Source: Pseudomonas lutea (GTDB lineage Bacteria > Pseudomonadota > Gammaproteobacteria > Pseudomonadales > Pseudomonadaceae). From it: a stretch of DNA of 64,000 nucleotides. Numbering within the stretch: position 1 is the first letter of the stretch; every line of letters begins with the position of its first letter. The notes under the pieces are model-generated. The model searched no databases. It was not told where the DNA came from and saw nothing but the letters and a program-made list of their open reading frames with translations. Positions 1 through 9,714 of the stretch are shown here, piece after piece. Where the stretch lies: the NCBI RefSeq assembly GCF_000759445.1, contig NZ_JRMB01000001.1, positions 620,001-684,000 on the forward strand, in the 5' to 3' direction. A program made the translations under genes and the position numbers.

Positions 1-783
1 AAAGTGGTAGAAACCCGTGCTGCGAGCGCCTTCACCCATGACTCGCTGGTGGAGGTCATGGGCGGCACTGCACGCGAGACTCAGGCGGCCGCTCAGGTGT
101 TTGCATCGCGCCGGGAGCAAGGCAGCCCGCGTGTGCAGCAGCAGCCGGCCCGGCAAACCGACGGGCGCACCGTGCAGGCGTTTGCCGGGGAGATCGTCGG
201 CTTGTCCGGTCTCGCCGGCCATGGCCAGAGCCAGTGGCTGACCCAGGTGCTGCGCGATTGCGTCAAGCGCGGCACGGGCGCCAGCTTCGTCGCCGGTGAC
301 CGGCAGACCGATGGTGTGTTCTCGCTGTGGTCCATCGGCGAGAACATCACCGTCGGCTCGCTCAACCAGCTCAAGCGCGGCTTGCTGTTGAACCCCGACG
401 CCGAGCAGACCATGGCCGATGACTGGATGAAGCGCATGAGCATCCGCACCCCCGACATGCGCAATCCGATCCTCTCGCTGTCCGGCGGCAACCAGCAAAA
501 AGCCCTGTTTGCGCGTGCCTTGGCGTCCGACAGCCAGATCATCCTGATGGACGACCCCATGCGCGGCGTCGACGTCGGCACCAAGCGCGAGGTGTATTCG
601 ATCCTGATGGAGGAGGCGGCGCGCGGTCGCACGTTCATCTGGTACACCACCGAGCTGGAAGAGCTGACCTACTGCGACCACGTGTACGTATTCCGCGACG
701 GCCAGACCGTCCTGGACGTGCCGCGCAGCGAACTGAGCGAGGAGCGGATTTTGCGCAGCTCCTTCGCCGAGGAAACCGCATGA
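1..783 (+). CDS. Sugar ABC transporter ATP-binding protein, 3' part
   Basis: This is the C-terminal half of a RbsA/XylG-type ATPase, which powers sugar import at the inner membrane. The gene begins before the window, since the frame is open to base 1, and about 260 of the usual 500 residues are visible. That part is the second ATP-binding domain. It shows a degenerate P-loop (LSGLAGHGQS), the ABC signature LSGGNQQK and a Walker B-like segment ILMDDPMRGVD. A degenerate second P-loop is normal in this family. The stop overlaps the next start (ATGA at 780-783), so the two permeases that follow are translationally coupled. The substrate is not shown; a pentose, hexose or related polyol is likely from the neighbours. 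Confidence 0.9.
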   Translation, partial: KVVETRAASAFTHDSLVEVMGGTARETQAAAQVFASRREQGSPRVQQQPARQTDGRTVQAFAGEIVGLSGLAGHGQSQWLTQVLRDCVKRGTGASFVAGDRQTDGVFSLWSIGENITVGSLNQLKRGLLLNPDAEQTMADDWMKRMSIRTPDMRNPILSLSGGNQQKALFARALASDSQIILMDDPMRGVDVGTKREVYSILMEEAARGRTFIWYTTELEELTYCDHVYVFRDGQTVLDVPRSELSEERILRSSFAEETA

Positions 784-1769
784 ATGCCCCGTTGAACACC
801 GTCGCGAGCGCCCCCGTGGCAACTCGCAACCCCGCCGCACGGCGGGCGCGCATGCTGCGTGCCGCCTTGCCGGCGGTGTCGCTGGTCGTGTTGCTGGCGA
901 CCATTTTCATCATGCAGCCCCGGGCCATGAGCTACATGGGCCTTAACCTGATGCTCAACCTGGCGGTGCCCATCGCGCTGGCGACCATCGCCCAGATGCT
1001 GATCATCAGCGTCAACGATCTGGACCTGTCCATGGGCAGTTTCATCAGCTTCGTCGCCTGCGTTTCGGTGACGTTGCTCGATCAGCATCCGTTTCTCGGC
1101 TGGCTGGCGCTGGCCGGCTGCGTCGGCGTGTATGCGCTGCTCGGCGCGCTGATTCACAGCCGCAATCTGCCGTCGATTGTCGTCACGCTGGGCATGTCGT
1201 TCATCTGGGTCGGTGGCGCGATTTTGCTGCTGCCTTCGCCGGGCGGAACCGCACCGCAGTGGTTGCAGGCAATGGTGCGGATCAAGCCGCCGCTGGTCCC
1301 GCTGGCGATCATCGCGTGCATCGTGCTGGGGGTTGCCATGCATTTTTTCCTGATGCGCTCGACCGTGGGCGTGGTCTTGCGCGGGGCAGGGGGCAACCCG
1401 CTGGCGATTGCCAAGGCTGGCTGGTCGTTGCTGCGCATCAAAGTGGCGATGTACGCCATGGCGGGCAGCTTCGGTGTGTTGTCGGGCCTGTTTCTGGTGG
1501 GACTGACGACGTCGGCAGACGCCAATGTGGCGCTGCGCTACACGCTGCTGTCGATCGCCGGAGTGATTTTGGGTGGCGGTGAATTCGTCGGCGGGCGCGT
1601 GTCGCCCATCGGCGCCGTGCTGGGCGCGCTGACGCTGGTACTGGCCGGCTCGCTGCTGTCGTTCATCCGCATCTCGCCGGACTGGCAGATCGGCGCCCAG
1701 GGCGCGATTCTGATTTTCGTGCTGGCGTTGCGTGCGGCGGTCAATCGTCTGGAGGTACGCCCTGTATGA
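780..1769 (+). CDS. Sugar ABC transporter permease (RbsC-like), first of two
   Basis: This is a 329-residue inner-membrane permease of the BPD_transp_2 (RbsC/XylH) family. A short basic N-terminus (AARRARM) is followed by about nine hydrophobic segments. The family-typical stretch ISVNDLDLSMGSF lies near residue 80, and GGGEFVGGRVSPIGA near residue 260. The start overlaps the ATPase stop and its own stop overlaps the next start, so the importer is built from one operon with two different permeases. Two unlike permeases suggest a heterodimeric channel. No substrate-binding protein is seen; it is presumably encoded upstream of the window. Confidence 0.9.
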   Translation: MNAPLNTVASAPVATRNPAARRARMLRAALPAVSLVVLLATIFIMQPRAMSYMGLNLMLNLAVPIALATIAQMLIISVNDLDLSMGSFISFVACVSVTLLDQHPFLGWLALAGCVGVYALLGALIHSRNLPSIVVTLGMSFIWVGGAILLLPSPGGTAPQWLQAMVRIKPPLVPLAIIACIVLGVAMHFFLMRSTVGVVLRGAGGNPLAIAKAGWSLLRIKVAMYAMAGSFGVLSGLFLVGLTTSADANVALRYTLLSIAGVILGGGEFVGGRVSPIGAVLGALTLVLAGSLLSFIRISPDWQIGAQGAILIFVLALRAAVNRLEVRPV

Positions 1770-2722
1770 GCACATCAACGTTGACAGCGCTGCGCGGCAA
1801 GCCGTGGCTGTGGTCGTTCCTCGCCGCGTTGCTCATCTGGGGCGCGACACTGGTATTCACCGGCGGGCAGGGCGCAGGTGCATTGCTGTCCGGTGCGCTG
1901 GCGTTTTCGACATTTTTCGCGATCGTCGGCATCGGCCAGATGTTCGTCATCAGCACGGGGCCTGGCAACATCGACCTGTCGATCCCGGCCAACATCGCCC
2001 TGAGTGGCGCGCTGGGCATGAAACTCATGGACGGCCAGGACGCCAATGTGTGGCTCGGCGTGGTCGGCGTGCTGGGCATCGGCGTGCTGGTGGGCTGCGG
2101 CAATTTCGTGCTGATCCGCTTGCTGCGGATTCCGCCGATCATCGCGACCCTGTCGGCAAGCTTCATCTTGCAGTCGCTGGCCATCGCCTACGGCCGCAGC
2201 GTGCGGGTGCCACCGCCGGACAGTTTTTACAGCTTCGCCACCGGCCGGGTGTTCGGCGTGCCGTACCTTGCCCTGGTGGTCATCGGTGTGGCGGTGCTCA
2301 TGGGGTATGTGCTGACGCGCACCCGCTACGGCCGCTCGGTGCTGGCCATCGGTCAGAACGCTCGCGCGGCTGAACTGGCCGGCATTCGCGTCGGCCGGAT
2401 GCGCTTCGCGACCTACGTGCTGTGCGCCGTGTTCGGCAGCCTCTGTGGCCTGACCCTGGCGGGTTTTTCCGGCGGTGCATCGCTGGGCATGGGCGAGGAA
2501 TACCTGCTGGCGTCGATCGCCGTTGTGGTCATCGGCGGTACTTCGGTGGCCGGCGGGTTTTCCAACGTCCCCGGGATCTGGGGCGCCTCGCTGTTTCTTT
2601 ACCTGCTGGTGAGCATGCTCAACACCTTCGGCGCCAGCGCCGGGGTGCGGCTGATCCTCACCGGGCTGATCATCATCGCGGTGATTACCGCTGTCAGCGG
2701 ACCCAAAAATGCCCGCGCCTGA
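1766..2722 (+). CDS. Sugar ABC transporter permease (RbsC-like), second of two
   Basis: This 318-residue permease belongs to the same family as the gene before it. The conserved ISTGPGNIDLSIP segment near residue 70 matches the first permease's ISVNDLDLSMGSF, and VVIGGTSVAGG lies near residue 255. Hydrophobic segments run throughout. Translation is coupled to the upstream permease by an ATGA overlap at 1766-1769. It most likely pairs with that permease to form the channel. The lactonase gene follows directly, which argues that the imported sugar is oxidised to a lactone inside the cell. Confidence 0.9.
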   Translation: MSTSTLTALRGKPWLWSFLAALLIWGATLVFTGGQGAGALLSGALAFSTFFAIVGIGQMFVISTGPGNIDLSIPANIALSGALGMKLMDGQDANVWLGVVGVLGIGVLVGCGNFVLIRLLRIPPIIATLSASFILQSLAIAYGRSVRVPPPDSFYSFATGRVFGVPYLALVVIGVAVLMGYVLTRTRYGRSVLAIGQNARAAELAGIRVGRMRFATYVLCAVFGSLCGLTLAGFSGGASLGMGEEYLLASIAVVVIGGTSVAGGFSNVPGIWGASLFLYLLVSMLNTFGASAGVRLILTGLIIIAVITAVSGPKNARA

Positions 2723-2738
2723 ACCAAGGATCAATCCC

Positions 2739-3650
2739 GTGTCCGACGACCTCTACGAATGCCATGACAAGCGCTTCCACCGCCTGATCCTGCCCAACAC
2801 CCAGCTTGAGCGCCTGTACGATCAGTGCCGCTGGGCCGAAGGGCCGGTGTGGTTCAACGACGGCGGTTACCTGCTGTGGAGCGACATTCCCAATCAGCGC
2901 ATGTTGCGCTGGACGCCGGAGCAGGGCGTGTCGACCTTCCGCAGCCCCTCACACTTCGCCAACGGCAACACCCGCGACCTGCAGGGGCGATTGATCAGTT
3001 GCCAGCACGGCACGCGCAGCGTCACGCGCACCGAGCCGGATGGCTCGATCACCGTGCTCGCCGAGCGCTTCGACGGCAAACGGCTCAACTCGCCCAATGA
3101 CGTGGTGGTGCACCGGGACGGCGCGGTGTGGTTCACCGACCCCAGCTACGGCATCCTCAGCGATTACGAGGGCTATCAGGCGGATGAAGAGCAATCCGGC
3201 CGCCACGTGTATCGCATCGACTCGCACAGCGGTGAGGTCACCTGCGTGGCTACTGATTTCGTGCAACCGAACGGTTTGGCGTTTTCGCCGGACGGCCAAA
3301 CGTTGTACATCGCCGACTCGGGCCGCTCCCATGACCCCGACGGTCCCCACCATATTCGCGCCTTCGAGGTGATCGACGGACGCGAGCTGGGGAAGTCGAC
3401 GGTGTTTGCGGTCATCGAGCCGGGGGTGCCGGACGGCATGCGCGTGGATGTTCAGGGCAACGTCTGGACCAGCGCCGGCGACGGCGTGCAATGCTTCGCC
3501 GCCGACGGCACGCTGCTGGGCAAGATCCGCTTGCCGGAGAAGGTCGCCAACCTGACCTTCGGCGGCCCGCGCCGCAACCGCCTGTTCATCACCGCCAATA
3601 CGTCGCTGTATTCGCTGTATGTGGCGGTGGCGGGGGCACAGGTGCCGTGA
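2739..3650 (+). CDS. SMP-30/gluconolactonase family lactonase
   Basis: This is a six-bladed beta-propeller sugar-lactone hydrolase of the SMP-30/regucalcin family. The metal-binding pattern is visible: the Glu in CRWAEGPVW, the Asn in VQPNGLAFSPDG, and the Asp in GVPDGMRVD. SPNDVVVHRDGAVWFTDPSYG adds the other conserved Asn/Asp. I chose GTG at 2739 (303 residues) because AAGGA at 2726-2730 sits 8 nt upstream. An in-frame ATG at 2709 would add ten residues and overlap the permease by 14 nt, but has a poor ribosome site. It is the last gene of the transporter operon and probably opens the lactone made from the imported sugar. It ends 3 nt from the convergent chemoreceptor gene. Confidence 0.85.
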   Translation: MSDDLYECHDKRFHRLILPNTQLERLYDQCRWAEGPVWFNDGGYLLWSDIPNQRMLRWTPEQGVSTFRSPSHFANGNTRDLQGRLISCQHGTRSVTRTEPDGSITVLAERFDGKRLNSPNDVVVHRDGAVWFTDPSYGILSDYEGYQADEEQSGRHVYRIDSHSGEVTCVATDFVQPNGLAFSPDGQTLYIADSGRSHDPDGPHHIRAFEVIDGRELGKSTVFAVIEPGVPDGMRVDVQGNVWTSAGDGVQCFAADGTLLGKIRLPEKVANLTFGGPRRNRLFITANTSLYSLYVAVAGAQVP

Positions 3651-3653
3651 GGC

Positions 3654-5678
3654 TCAGAGCTTGAAGCGACCGACCACGGTGCGCAGTTCGCCCGCCAGCA
3701 GCGACAGCTCATCGGCGGTCACGGCGTTGTCCTCAATGCCTTCCATCAGCAAAAAGGTGCCGTTGCGGATTTCAGTGACATTGCGGTTGATGTCTTCCGA
3801 TACCGCATGTTGCTGCACAGCGGCGCTGGCGATCTGGGTGTTCATGCCGACGATGGATTCCACGCCCTCGTTGATGGCGTCCAGGCTGCTGGAGGTCTGG
3901 TCGGCGGACGTCAGGCAATCCTGCGCACGCTCTTTGCCGGCCTTCATCTGTTCGACGGCGGCGTTGGTTGCCGTCTGCAGTTGCTGGATGATCCGCTGGA
4001 TCTCGGCGGTGGAGTTCTGCGTGCGCGAAGCCAGGGTTCTCACTTCATCAGCGACCACGGCGAAGCCACGGCCCTGTTCGCCGGCGCGGGCGGCTTCGAT
4101 GGCGGCGTTGAGGGCCAGCAGGTTGGTTTGATCGGCGATGTTGCGGATCACCTCGATGACCCCGCCGATCTCCTGGCTGTGCACCGCCAGCGCTGCCACT
4201 TTCTGCGCGCTGAGATCGACTTCGCCAGCCAGCGCTTCGATGGTCTGGCGGGTCTGCTGCATCACGCCCAGCCCTTTGCCGGAAGCCTGACTGGCCTGTT
4301 CCGCGGCACGGGCAGCGCCTTCGGTGTTCTGCGCAACGTCGGCGACGCTGGCGGTCATTTCATTGATGGCCGTGGCCACTTGCTCGGTTTCACCTTGCTG
4401 GGCGTTCATCGACAGCTTGGCACGGTCGATGGAGGCGCTCAGGCGCGTCGCTGCATCCGACACCGAGCTGGAGCTGCGTTCAACCTGGGCGAGGGACTCA
4501 CCAAAGGCTTGCACCATGTGGTTCAAGCCGCTGCCGATGTCGGCCATTTCGTCTTTGCCTGCGATAGGCACACGCGCGGTCAAATCACCCTTGGCGATGC
4601 GTTGGGTGGCATCGAGCATCTCCTCCATGGCCCGGCGCATGGAACTGTAGATACCGCTGAACGCGTAGATCAGCAGCAGACCGGCAATGGCAAACATGGC
4701 CAGCAGGTAGGTGCGCTCCATGGCGCGTGCGTGCACGCGCTGTTCCATCACCGAGGAGAGAGCCCCCTGCAGCGCGTCCTGGGCCTTATACAGTTCGGCC
4801 ACCACAGCGTTGCCCTTGCCCGCCAGGCCCTGCATGCCAGTGACGATGCCTTGGCTCGATGCGATCAGGCTGTCCAGGTCGCTGCGGAAGCTGTCCAGGC
4901 CGGACAAGGCGTTTGAAACGGGGGACTGGATGCGTTCGGCAAGACCCGCTTCTTCCCGGCGCAGCAAGGCGATGCTTTGCAGGAGCTCCTGACGGATCTG
5001 GCTTTCCTGCTTGAGCAGCGCTTTGATGACGCCCCGATCGGACCCCGTCAACGGCTGTCCTTCGTGCAGGCCGCTGGCCAGGCCGCGCATTTGCCCGACC
5101 ACGTTGATCTGACGTGGCAGTCGCAACGTGCTTTGGTCGATCAGGAACAACGATGCGTAGTCTTCGTCCAGCACCATCCCTGACGTCGCCGACACAAAGT
5201 AGATGAAGTTGAGCGTGTCGGTGAGTTGATCATTCCACGCATCGAACATGCTGGCCTGGTCAGCTGCGGTTTTGCTCTGGTTGATCAGACGCTCGGCCGA
5301 GGAGCGCAAGCGCTGGACGCGGTCACCGGTTTCGAGTGCGGTCGCGTACTGCCGGTCGGTCTTCTCAAGTGCAGTAAAGGCGTCCAGCAATTTTGACTGG
5401 TTCGCGGCGAGGTCAGCCTGTGCCGTCTGATCGCCGCTGAGCAGGCGATTGGTCAGCGCGCGTTGCAGCATCGACAGGCGCAGCACGGGCGTCACATCCG
5501 TCAGGTAACGCTGGCCCACCTGTTCGGAGTGGATGCCGGCGATGCTTTCGTTGATCTGGCTGAGCAGGCGAGAGCCCAGCAGCGCCAGGGGAATCAGTAC
5601 GATGAGTGCAAGCACCCCGAATTTGGCAGGAAAACGTAGGCGGTTGGTCAGGTACACGGCAGGCGCAAGAATGTTCAT
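3654..5678 (-). CDS. Methyl-accepting chemotaxis protein
   Basis: This is a transmembrane chemoreceptor of 674 residues. From the start [10 protein letters not shown] it has a first membrane helix at about 18-38 and a large, mostly helical periplasmic domain of about 290 residues. A second helix ([18 protein letters not shown]) and a HAMP domain ([20 protein letters not shown]) follow, then the cytoplasmic signalling hairpin. The near-invariant tip is [20 protein letters not shown], followed by [12 protein letters not shown]. No C-terminal CheR-tethering pentapeptide is seen. An in-frame start 40 codons upstream (5798) exists, but the added segment is polar and not receptor-like. The ligand is unknown. 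Whether it senses the sugar of the neighbouring importer is only a guess. Confidence 0.9.
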   Translation of the reverse strand: MNILAPAVYLTNRLRFPAKFGVLALIVLIPLALLGSRLLSQINESIAGIHSEQVGQRYLTDVTPVLRLSMLQRALTNRLLSGDQTAQADLAANQSKLLDAFTALEKTDRQYATALETGDRVQRLRSSAERLINQSKTAADQASMFDAWNDQLTDTLNFIYFVSATSGMVLDEDYASLFLIDQSTLRLPRQINVVGQMRGLASGLHEGQPLTGSDRGVIKALLKQESQIRQELLQSIALLRREEAGLAERIQSPVSNALSGLDSFRSDLDSLIASSQGIVTGMQGLAGKGNAVVAELYKAQDALQGALSSVMEQRVHARAMERTYLLAMFAIAGLLLIYAFSGIYSSMRRAMEEMLDATQRIAKGDLTARVPIAGKDEMADIGSGLNHMVQAFGESLAQVERSSSSVSDAATRLSASIDRAKLSMNAQQGETEQVATAINEMTASVADVAQNTEGAARAAEQASQASGKGLGVMQQTRQTIEALAGEVDLSAQKVAALAVHSQEIGGVIEVIRNIADQTNLLALNAAIEAARAGEQGRGFAVVADEVRTLASRTQNSTAEIQRIIQQLQTATNAAVEQMKAGKERAQDCLTSADQTSSSLDAINEGVESIVGMNTQIASAAVQQHAVSEDINRNVTEIRNGTFLLMEGIEDNAVTADELSLLAGELRTVVGRFKL

Positions 5679-5846
5679 GCAGTTCTCACAGCCCCGGAGC
5701 GGGGCGCGTTGGGTGGTTGTCGGTGAGAACGTTCCGTTTTCTCGGGTTTGAGGTGGCGTTGATACGCTCTTGGAGCTCGTGCGAGAGGCTGATTTCACTG
5801 GGCTCTGTCAGCCTGTCGGCGGCGTTCCGGTTAACTTTAAAAAAAC

Positions 5847-5873
5847 TTGTACAACAATTTATATTTGTATAAT
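5847..5873 (+). promoter_or_regulatory. Possible promoter for the GAF-EAL gene
   Basis: The AT-rich gap between the chemoreceptor start (5678) and the EAL gene start (6047) holds TTGTAC, a 15-nt spacer and a perfect TATAAT (5868-5873) on the plus strand. The spacer is shorter than the usual 17, so this is tentative. The leader would be about 170 nt. Nothing else was recognised in the 368-bp gap. Confidence 0.35.
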
Positions 5874-6046
5874 TCTGGAACTGAAACGTTTAAGTAGTGT
5901 CTTTGTGATATCAATCCATGTTGCCGAGCAGTGGCTATTGACGGGTGTCATGAGTCAGCGACCTTTCGTCTTTATCAGCTACCCAGCTGTGATGGCCATG
6001 CGATATCATTGGTTCCGTAAATTTTTGACAGCCGAGGGCTTCTGCC

Positions 6047-7870
6047 ATGACCTGTTTGCTGGAAATCGAACAGAAGCGCCTGTCGGCTGTGCATGCATTG
6101 CAATGGCTGGAAACGGCGCATAACGAGAATTTTGATCGGCTCTGCCGTCTGGCCGCTGCTCATTTCGGCGTGCCTACCGTGCTGGTGTCGCTGGTGGAGA
6201 AGGACCGGCAGTGGTTCCCCGGTCGCGTAGGTTTCGACGCGGGCCAGACTCCGATCGAGCAGTCCTTCTGCCGCTACACGATCCAGAATTCCGGGGTCAT
6301 GGTGGTCAACGACGCACACCTTGATCCGCGCTTCGCCGACACGGCGCTGGTCACCCGGCCGGGTGGCATACGCTTCTACGCCGGTGCGCCGCTGCGCAAT
6401 CAGCACGGTGAAGTGCTCGGCAGTTTCTGCCTGATCGACAGCGTGCCGCGCGAGCTGCTCCCGGCTGAGATCACGGTTCTCGAAGATTTTGCCGAGTTGG
6501 TCATGGGGCAGATCGAGCAGTGCCAACTGATGCGCTACCGCGATCCGGTGAGCAAGCTGCCCAATCTGCACCAGTTCTTGCTGGACACCCACAATGTGGC
6601 GGTGGCGGACACTCAGGTGCGCCTGATGATGGTCATGCGCACACAGGCAGTGCCCAGCGCTGCAGATGTCAGCGTGACCAGCAACCTGGATGCGCAGCAA
6701 AAACGCCGTGACATTGCCCACTGCCTGCGCCGCCGTCTGGACGGAATTGCCGAGCTCTATCATGTCAGTGAGCTGGACTTCTGCCTGCTCATGACCTGCG
6801 AACGGCATCGGCGCGATGAGCTGATTCGGGTGATGCTCGCGCTGATCACCGAGCCTTTCACCCATCAGCAAGTGGCGGTGGGCCTGGCCTGTTGCGACGA
6901 CGGTGAAAACTCTGCCGCCGCGCTGATGGGCAAAGCCATACACGCTGTGGGAATGGCCACCTACCGCCAGGTGCAGTGGGCGTCGTATGACGAAGCGGAA
7001 GATTGCGCCCAGCGCCGCGCACTGCTGTTGCTCAATGAACTGAACGAGTCACTGGACAGCGGCGACATCTATCTCGAATACCAGCCGCGTTTCAGCCTCC
7101 AGGACGGCAAACTGCTCAGCGTCGAGGCGTTGATCCGCTGGACCCACCCGCTGCTCGGCAAGATCTGGCCGGCGGAATTCATTCCGTTGATCGAAAGCGC
7201 CGGCAGGATCAGCACGGTAACGCGCTGGGTCATTGATCGCGCGCTCACCGATCTCAGCGGCTGGATCGATCAGGACGTACGCCTCTCGCTGAACCTGTCG
7301 CCACTGGATTTCGCTGAGCTGGACATTGCTCAAACGCTGCAGGACGCCTGCCATCAGCATGGTGTTGAACCTGCGCGGCTGGAAGTCGAAATCACCGAAG
7401 GCGAGTGGATCCGTGCCGACAAGCGGGTGATCGCTCAGCTGACCCGGATTCGCGAACTGGGTGTCGATGTGGCCATTGACGACTTTGGCGCCGGTTACAG
7501 CAACTTCGCCTATTTGCACGAAATCCCCGCCAACATTCTCAAGCTGGACAAGTCGCTGGTCAGCGACCTCGAAAGCAACCCGCGTAATCGCATCATTGCG
7601 CGTTCCGTTCTGCACCTGGCCAGCGAACTGGGCTATCGCACCGTCGCTGAAGGCGTCGAGACGTTTCGCTGCATGAGCCTGGTGAGGGAATACGGTTGCG
7701 AAGAGGCCCAGGGTTATTTCCTGAGCCGGCCGCTTGGCCTGGCAAAGCTCAAGCAGCAATGCCAGAACATCGCGTTGACCTTCATCGCCCAACCCCCGGA
7801 AGCGTGGGGCGACGAGGAGCTGATCAACGCGGCGGTGTTCGACGACGGTCAGGTGACCGAAGCGGCGTGA
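6047..7870 (+). CDS. GAF - degenerate GGDEF - EAL protein (c-di-GMP phosphodiesterase)
   Basis: This is a soluble 607-residue signalling protein. An N-terminal GAF domain (about 25-160, with EQSFCRYTI, GGIRFYAGAPL and LGSFCLIDS) is followed by a GGDEF-like region (about 165-300) lacking the GGDEF motif. A C-terminal EAL domain begins near residue 335. The EAL catalytic set is present: EALIRW, the Asn in LNLSP, EITEGEW, the DDFGAGYSN pair, LKLDKSLV and VAEGVET. It should therefore hydrolyse c-di-GMP. The GAF domain could sense a small molecule, and the degenerate GGDEF may bind GTP as an allosteric site, as known for related proteins. No membrane segment was found. It stands alone between the chemoreceptor and gloA. 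Confidence 0.88.
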   Translation: MTCLLEIEQKRLSAVHALQWLETAHNENFDRLCRLAAAHFGVPTVLVSLVEKDRQWFPGRVGFDAGQTPIEQSFCRYTIQNSGVMVVNDAHLDPRFADTALVTRPGGIRFYAGAPLRNQHGEVLGSFCLIDSVPRELLPAEITVLEDFAELVMGQIEQCQLMRYRDPVSKLPNLHQFLLDTHNVAVADTQVRLMMVMRTQAVPSAADVSVTSNLDAQQKRRDIAHCLRRRLDGIAELYHVSELDFCLLMTCERHRRDELIRVMLALITEPFTHQQVAVGLACCDDGENSAAALMGKAIHAVGMATYRQVQWASYDEAEDCAQRRALLLLNELNESLDSGDIYLEYQPRFSLQDGKLLSVEALIRWTHPLLGKIWPAEFIPLIESAGRISTVTRWVIDRALTDLSGWIDQDVRLSLNLSPLDFAELDIAQTLQDACHQHGVEPARLEVEITEGEWIRADKRVIAQLTRIRELGVDVAIDDFGAGYSNFAYLHEIPANILKLDKSLVSDLESNPRNRIIARSVLHLASELGYRTVAEGVETFRCMSLVREYGCEEAQGYFLSRPLGLAKLKQQCQNIALTFIAQPPEAWGDEELINAAVFDDGQVTEAA

Positions 7871-7872
7871 GG

Positions 7873-8023
7873 CTTTCCGGCTAACGCCAGTCCCACGTTC
7901 ACATGCAATCCATTGGGACCGGCTTCAGCCTCCAAACCCGCAGCTTGCAGGACCGCCTTTGGCAGGGAGCGCGTCAGGCCGCATCGAAATCCTTCGGTCT
8001 TTCCCGGCTGAAGCCGGTCCCAC
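7873..8023. repeat. REP elements, GGGACCGGCTTCAGCC family
   Basis: A half-site at 7915-7930 (GGGACCGGCTTCAGCC) and its inverted partner at 8001-8023 (core CCCGGCTGAAGCCGG) form a REPIN-like pair. A decayed half-site lies at 7874-7896. The array fills the space between the EAL gene and the gloA stop and may act as a transcription barrier. The same family recurs at 19496, 27936, 46970 and 61989. Confidence 0.8.
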
Positions 8024-8034
8024 TGACGTCGCGT

Positions 8035-8565
8035 TTAGTCGCCCGACACTGGCGTGGGCTGGATGATCTCGACCCAGTAACCGTCCGGGTCCTTCACAAA
8101 CGCCAGGCTTTTCATGCGGCCATCGGTCAGGCGTTTCTGGAAATCCACCCCCAACTCTTCAAAGCGCGCACACGCCACCTTCACGTCGGGCACAGAAATG
8201 CAGATGTGACCGAAGCCGCGCGGGTCGGTGTTGCCGTTGTGGTAAGCGAACTCGGGGTCTTTTTCAGTGCCGTGGTTGTGGGTCAGTTCGAGCACGCCCG
8301 GAATGCCTTTCATCCAGACGTTGCGCGCGGCGTCGTCTTGCGGAATCTGCGCCTTGTCCACCAACGCGAGGAAGTACAGGCTGAATTCAGCTTCCGGAAA
8401 ATCACGTTTTTCCACCAGACTGAAACCCAGTACCCGGGTGTAGAAATCCAGGGAGGCGGTAATGTCTTTGACCCGCAACATGGTGTGGTTGAACACGAAT
8501 TTTGCGGTCGAGGCGTCCGGGCTGGCCGTGACGCCAGGGAAGGTGTTGAGGTCATTCAGACTCAT
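8035..8565 (-). CDS. gloA: Lactoylglutathione lyase (glyoxalase I)
   Basis: Glyoxalase I isomerises the hemithioacetal of methylglyoxal and glutathione to S-lactoylglutathione in the cytosol. The 176-residue protein shows the vicinal-oxygen-chelate fold with all four metal ligands: His in FNHTMLRVKD, Glu in VLELTHNHG, His in FGHICISVPD and Glu in YWVEIIQP. ITASLDFYTRVLGF is the usual first-module signature. The length, with an insert after the first module, fits the longer Zn-type enzymes found in pseudomonads and eukaryotes. It is monocistronic and ends in the REP cluster. Confidence 0.93.
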   Translation of the reverse strand: MSLNDLNTFPGVTASPDASTAKFVFNHTMLRVKDITASLDFYTRVLGFSLVEKRDFPEAEFSLYFLALVDKAQIPQDDAARNVWMKGIPGVLELTHNHGTEKDPEFAYHNGNTDPRGFGHICISVPDVKVACARFEELGVDFQKRLTDGRMKSLAFVKDPDGYWVEIIQPTPVSGD

Positions 8566-8705
8566 GGTTGTCTCCGTTAACGCTAAAATGTTGCGTAATG
8601 ATACGGGCTCAAGCGTGGCGCGCCAAACGCCAAACTTCCAAAGCGCGGCTTGTCGGCGCTGAGCGCGCGGCTCACACTTGGCGGCTCGCCATTCAGGTAT
8701 CGCTC

Positions 8706-9260
8706 ATGCCTTCCACACTGCGCTTATGCGCCCGCGCTGCTGTTTCTTTACTGCTGATCCTTCCGGGCGTTGCCATGTCGGCCGACGCGATGATCCTCTG
8801 GCCCGAAGGCTGGGAGGTCGAATCGCTGCCCCAGCCGCCGGCAAGTGAGGGCCAGCCGGCCGTGCAGTTACGACAGCGCGCGGTGAAAAACGATCAGAAC
8901 GGTGACCCGGCCATGGTCGTCGAGTTGACACAGACCCGGCTGGAGCCCGGTCATGCGGTCAACGTACAGGGAGTGCTGTTGGCGATGCGCAAGGCGGTGC
9001 AGGTGAATTTCGCCAGGGGCGGGTTTCAAAGCGTCTGCACACGAATGAAGGACAGTACGCTGAGCGATATTCCGGCGATGGAAACCACCTGCACAATCAC
9101 CCAGAACGGCAATCACGTCATGACGCAGACATTGGTGGCTGCGGCAAGCCCGGCGCTGGCGTGGTCTTTGTCCTATGCCGGCTCGGCTGAGGGCTACGCG
9201 GCGAACAAGGATCAGGTGATGCACATCAGGAATTCGCTGCGCCTGGGTGAAGCGCCCTAG
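8706..9260 (+). CDS. Secreted hypothetical protein, DUF4946-like
   Basis: This 184-residue protein starts with a signal peptide: a basic n-region, the hydrophobic core AAVSLLLILPGVAM and a probable cleavage after MSA. The mature part is a single small domain with two cysteines (SVCTRM and ETTCTI) that may form a disulfide. It resembles Pseudomonas proteins annotated DUF4946, whose function is unknown. The ATG at 8706 was preferred because the longer frame back to 8568 adds a non-secretory tail. It diverges from gloA with about 140 bp between the starts. Confidence 0.7.
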   Translation: MPSTLRLCARAAVSLLLILPGVAMSADAMILWPEGWEVESLPQPPASEGQPAVQLRQRAVKNDQNGDPAMVVELTQTRLEPGHAVNVQGVLLAMRKAVQVNFARGGFQSVCTRMKDSTLSDIPAMETTCTITQNGNHVMTQTLVAAASPALAWSLSYAGSAEGYAANKDQVMHIRNSLRLGEAP

Positions 9261-9290
9261 GGGCACCACACAAATCGCAGGCATAAAGAA

Positions 9291-9306
9291 GCCCGCCGAA
9301 GCGGGC
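9291..9306. terminator. Hairpin terminator
   Basis: GCCCGC-CGAA-GCGGGC forms a 6-bp stem with a tetraloop 30 nt after the DUF4946-like gene. It has an A-rich 5' side, giving a T-rich tail only on the minus strand. It may stop transcription in both directions. Confidence 0.55.
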
Positions 9307-9714
9307 ATTGGGGCGCTAATCCTTTAGCAGCCTCTATCCTCTACAAACCGGTGTGAAAAAAACGTGAAGCTCAGGTGCCGTTCAGCCTCCGTTCACCTTT
9401 TAAATTTCCGCGCACTAGAGGCCCTTGGCCAGCTTTCCGGCCGTAAGCGAATTTTGGTTATCGAAGTCTCTGTCCCAATGAGGGGCTATGACTGAGCATG
9501 CTATAAACCGGTGAATCATTAATAGCGCTGGAAGGTATTAATAGAAAGCTGTTCAGCTAATTGTCAGGTTGGATATCAAAACTGTGATTCATTGCCCGTA
9601 AAGTCATGGGTTGAACAAGACTTTAATCGGAACACTCAGTGAGTCACTCTTCGGTTAAAAGTCCCACAAGGAAGCCCTGCCAGCAGAACTTTCTTGTGGC
9701 GACGGAACACATGA
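9307..9714. other. Intergenic region without recognised gene
   Basis: About 410 bp downstream of the mvaT-like gene and of the DUF4946-like gene. It is more AT-rich than its surroundings and includes two TATTAATAG/ATTAATAG motifs near 9515-9542. I saw no convincing ORF, REP element or structured RNA. Confidence 0.4.
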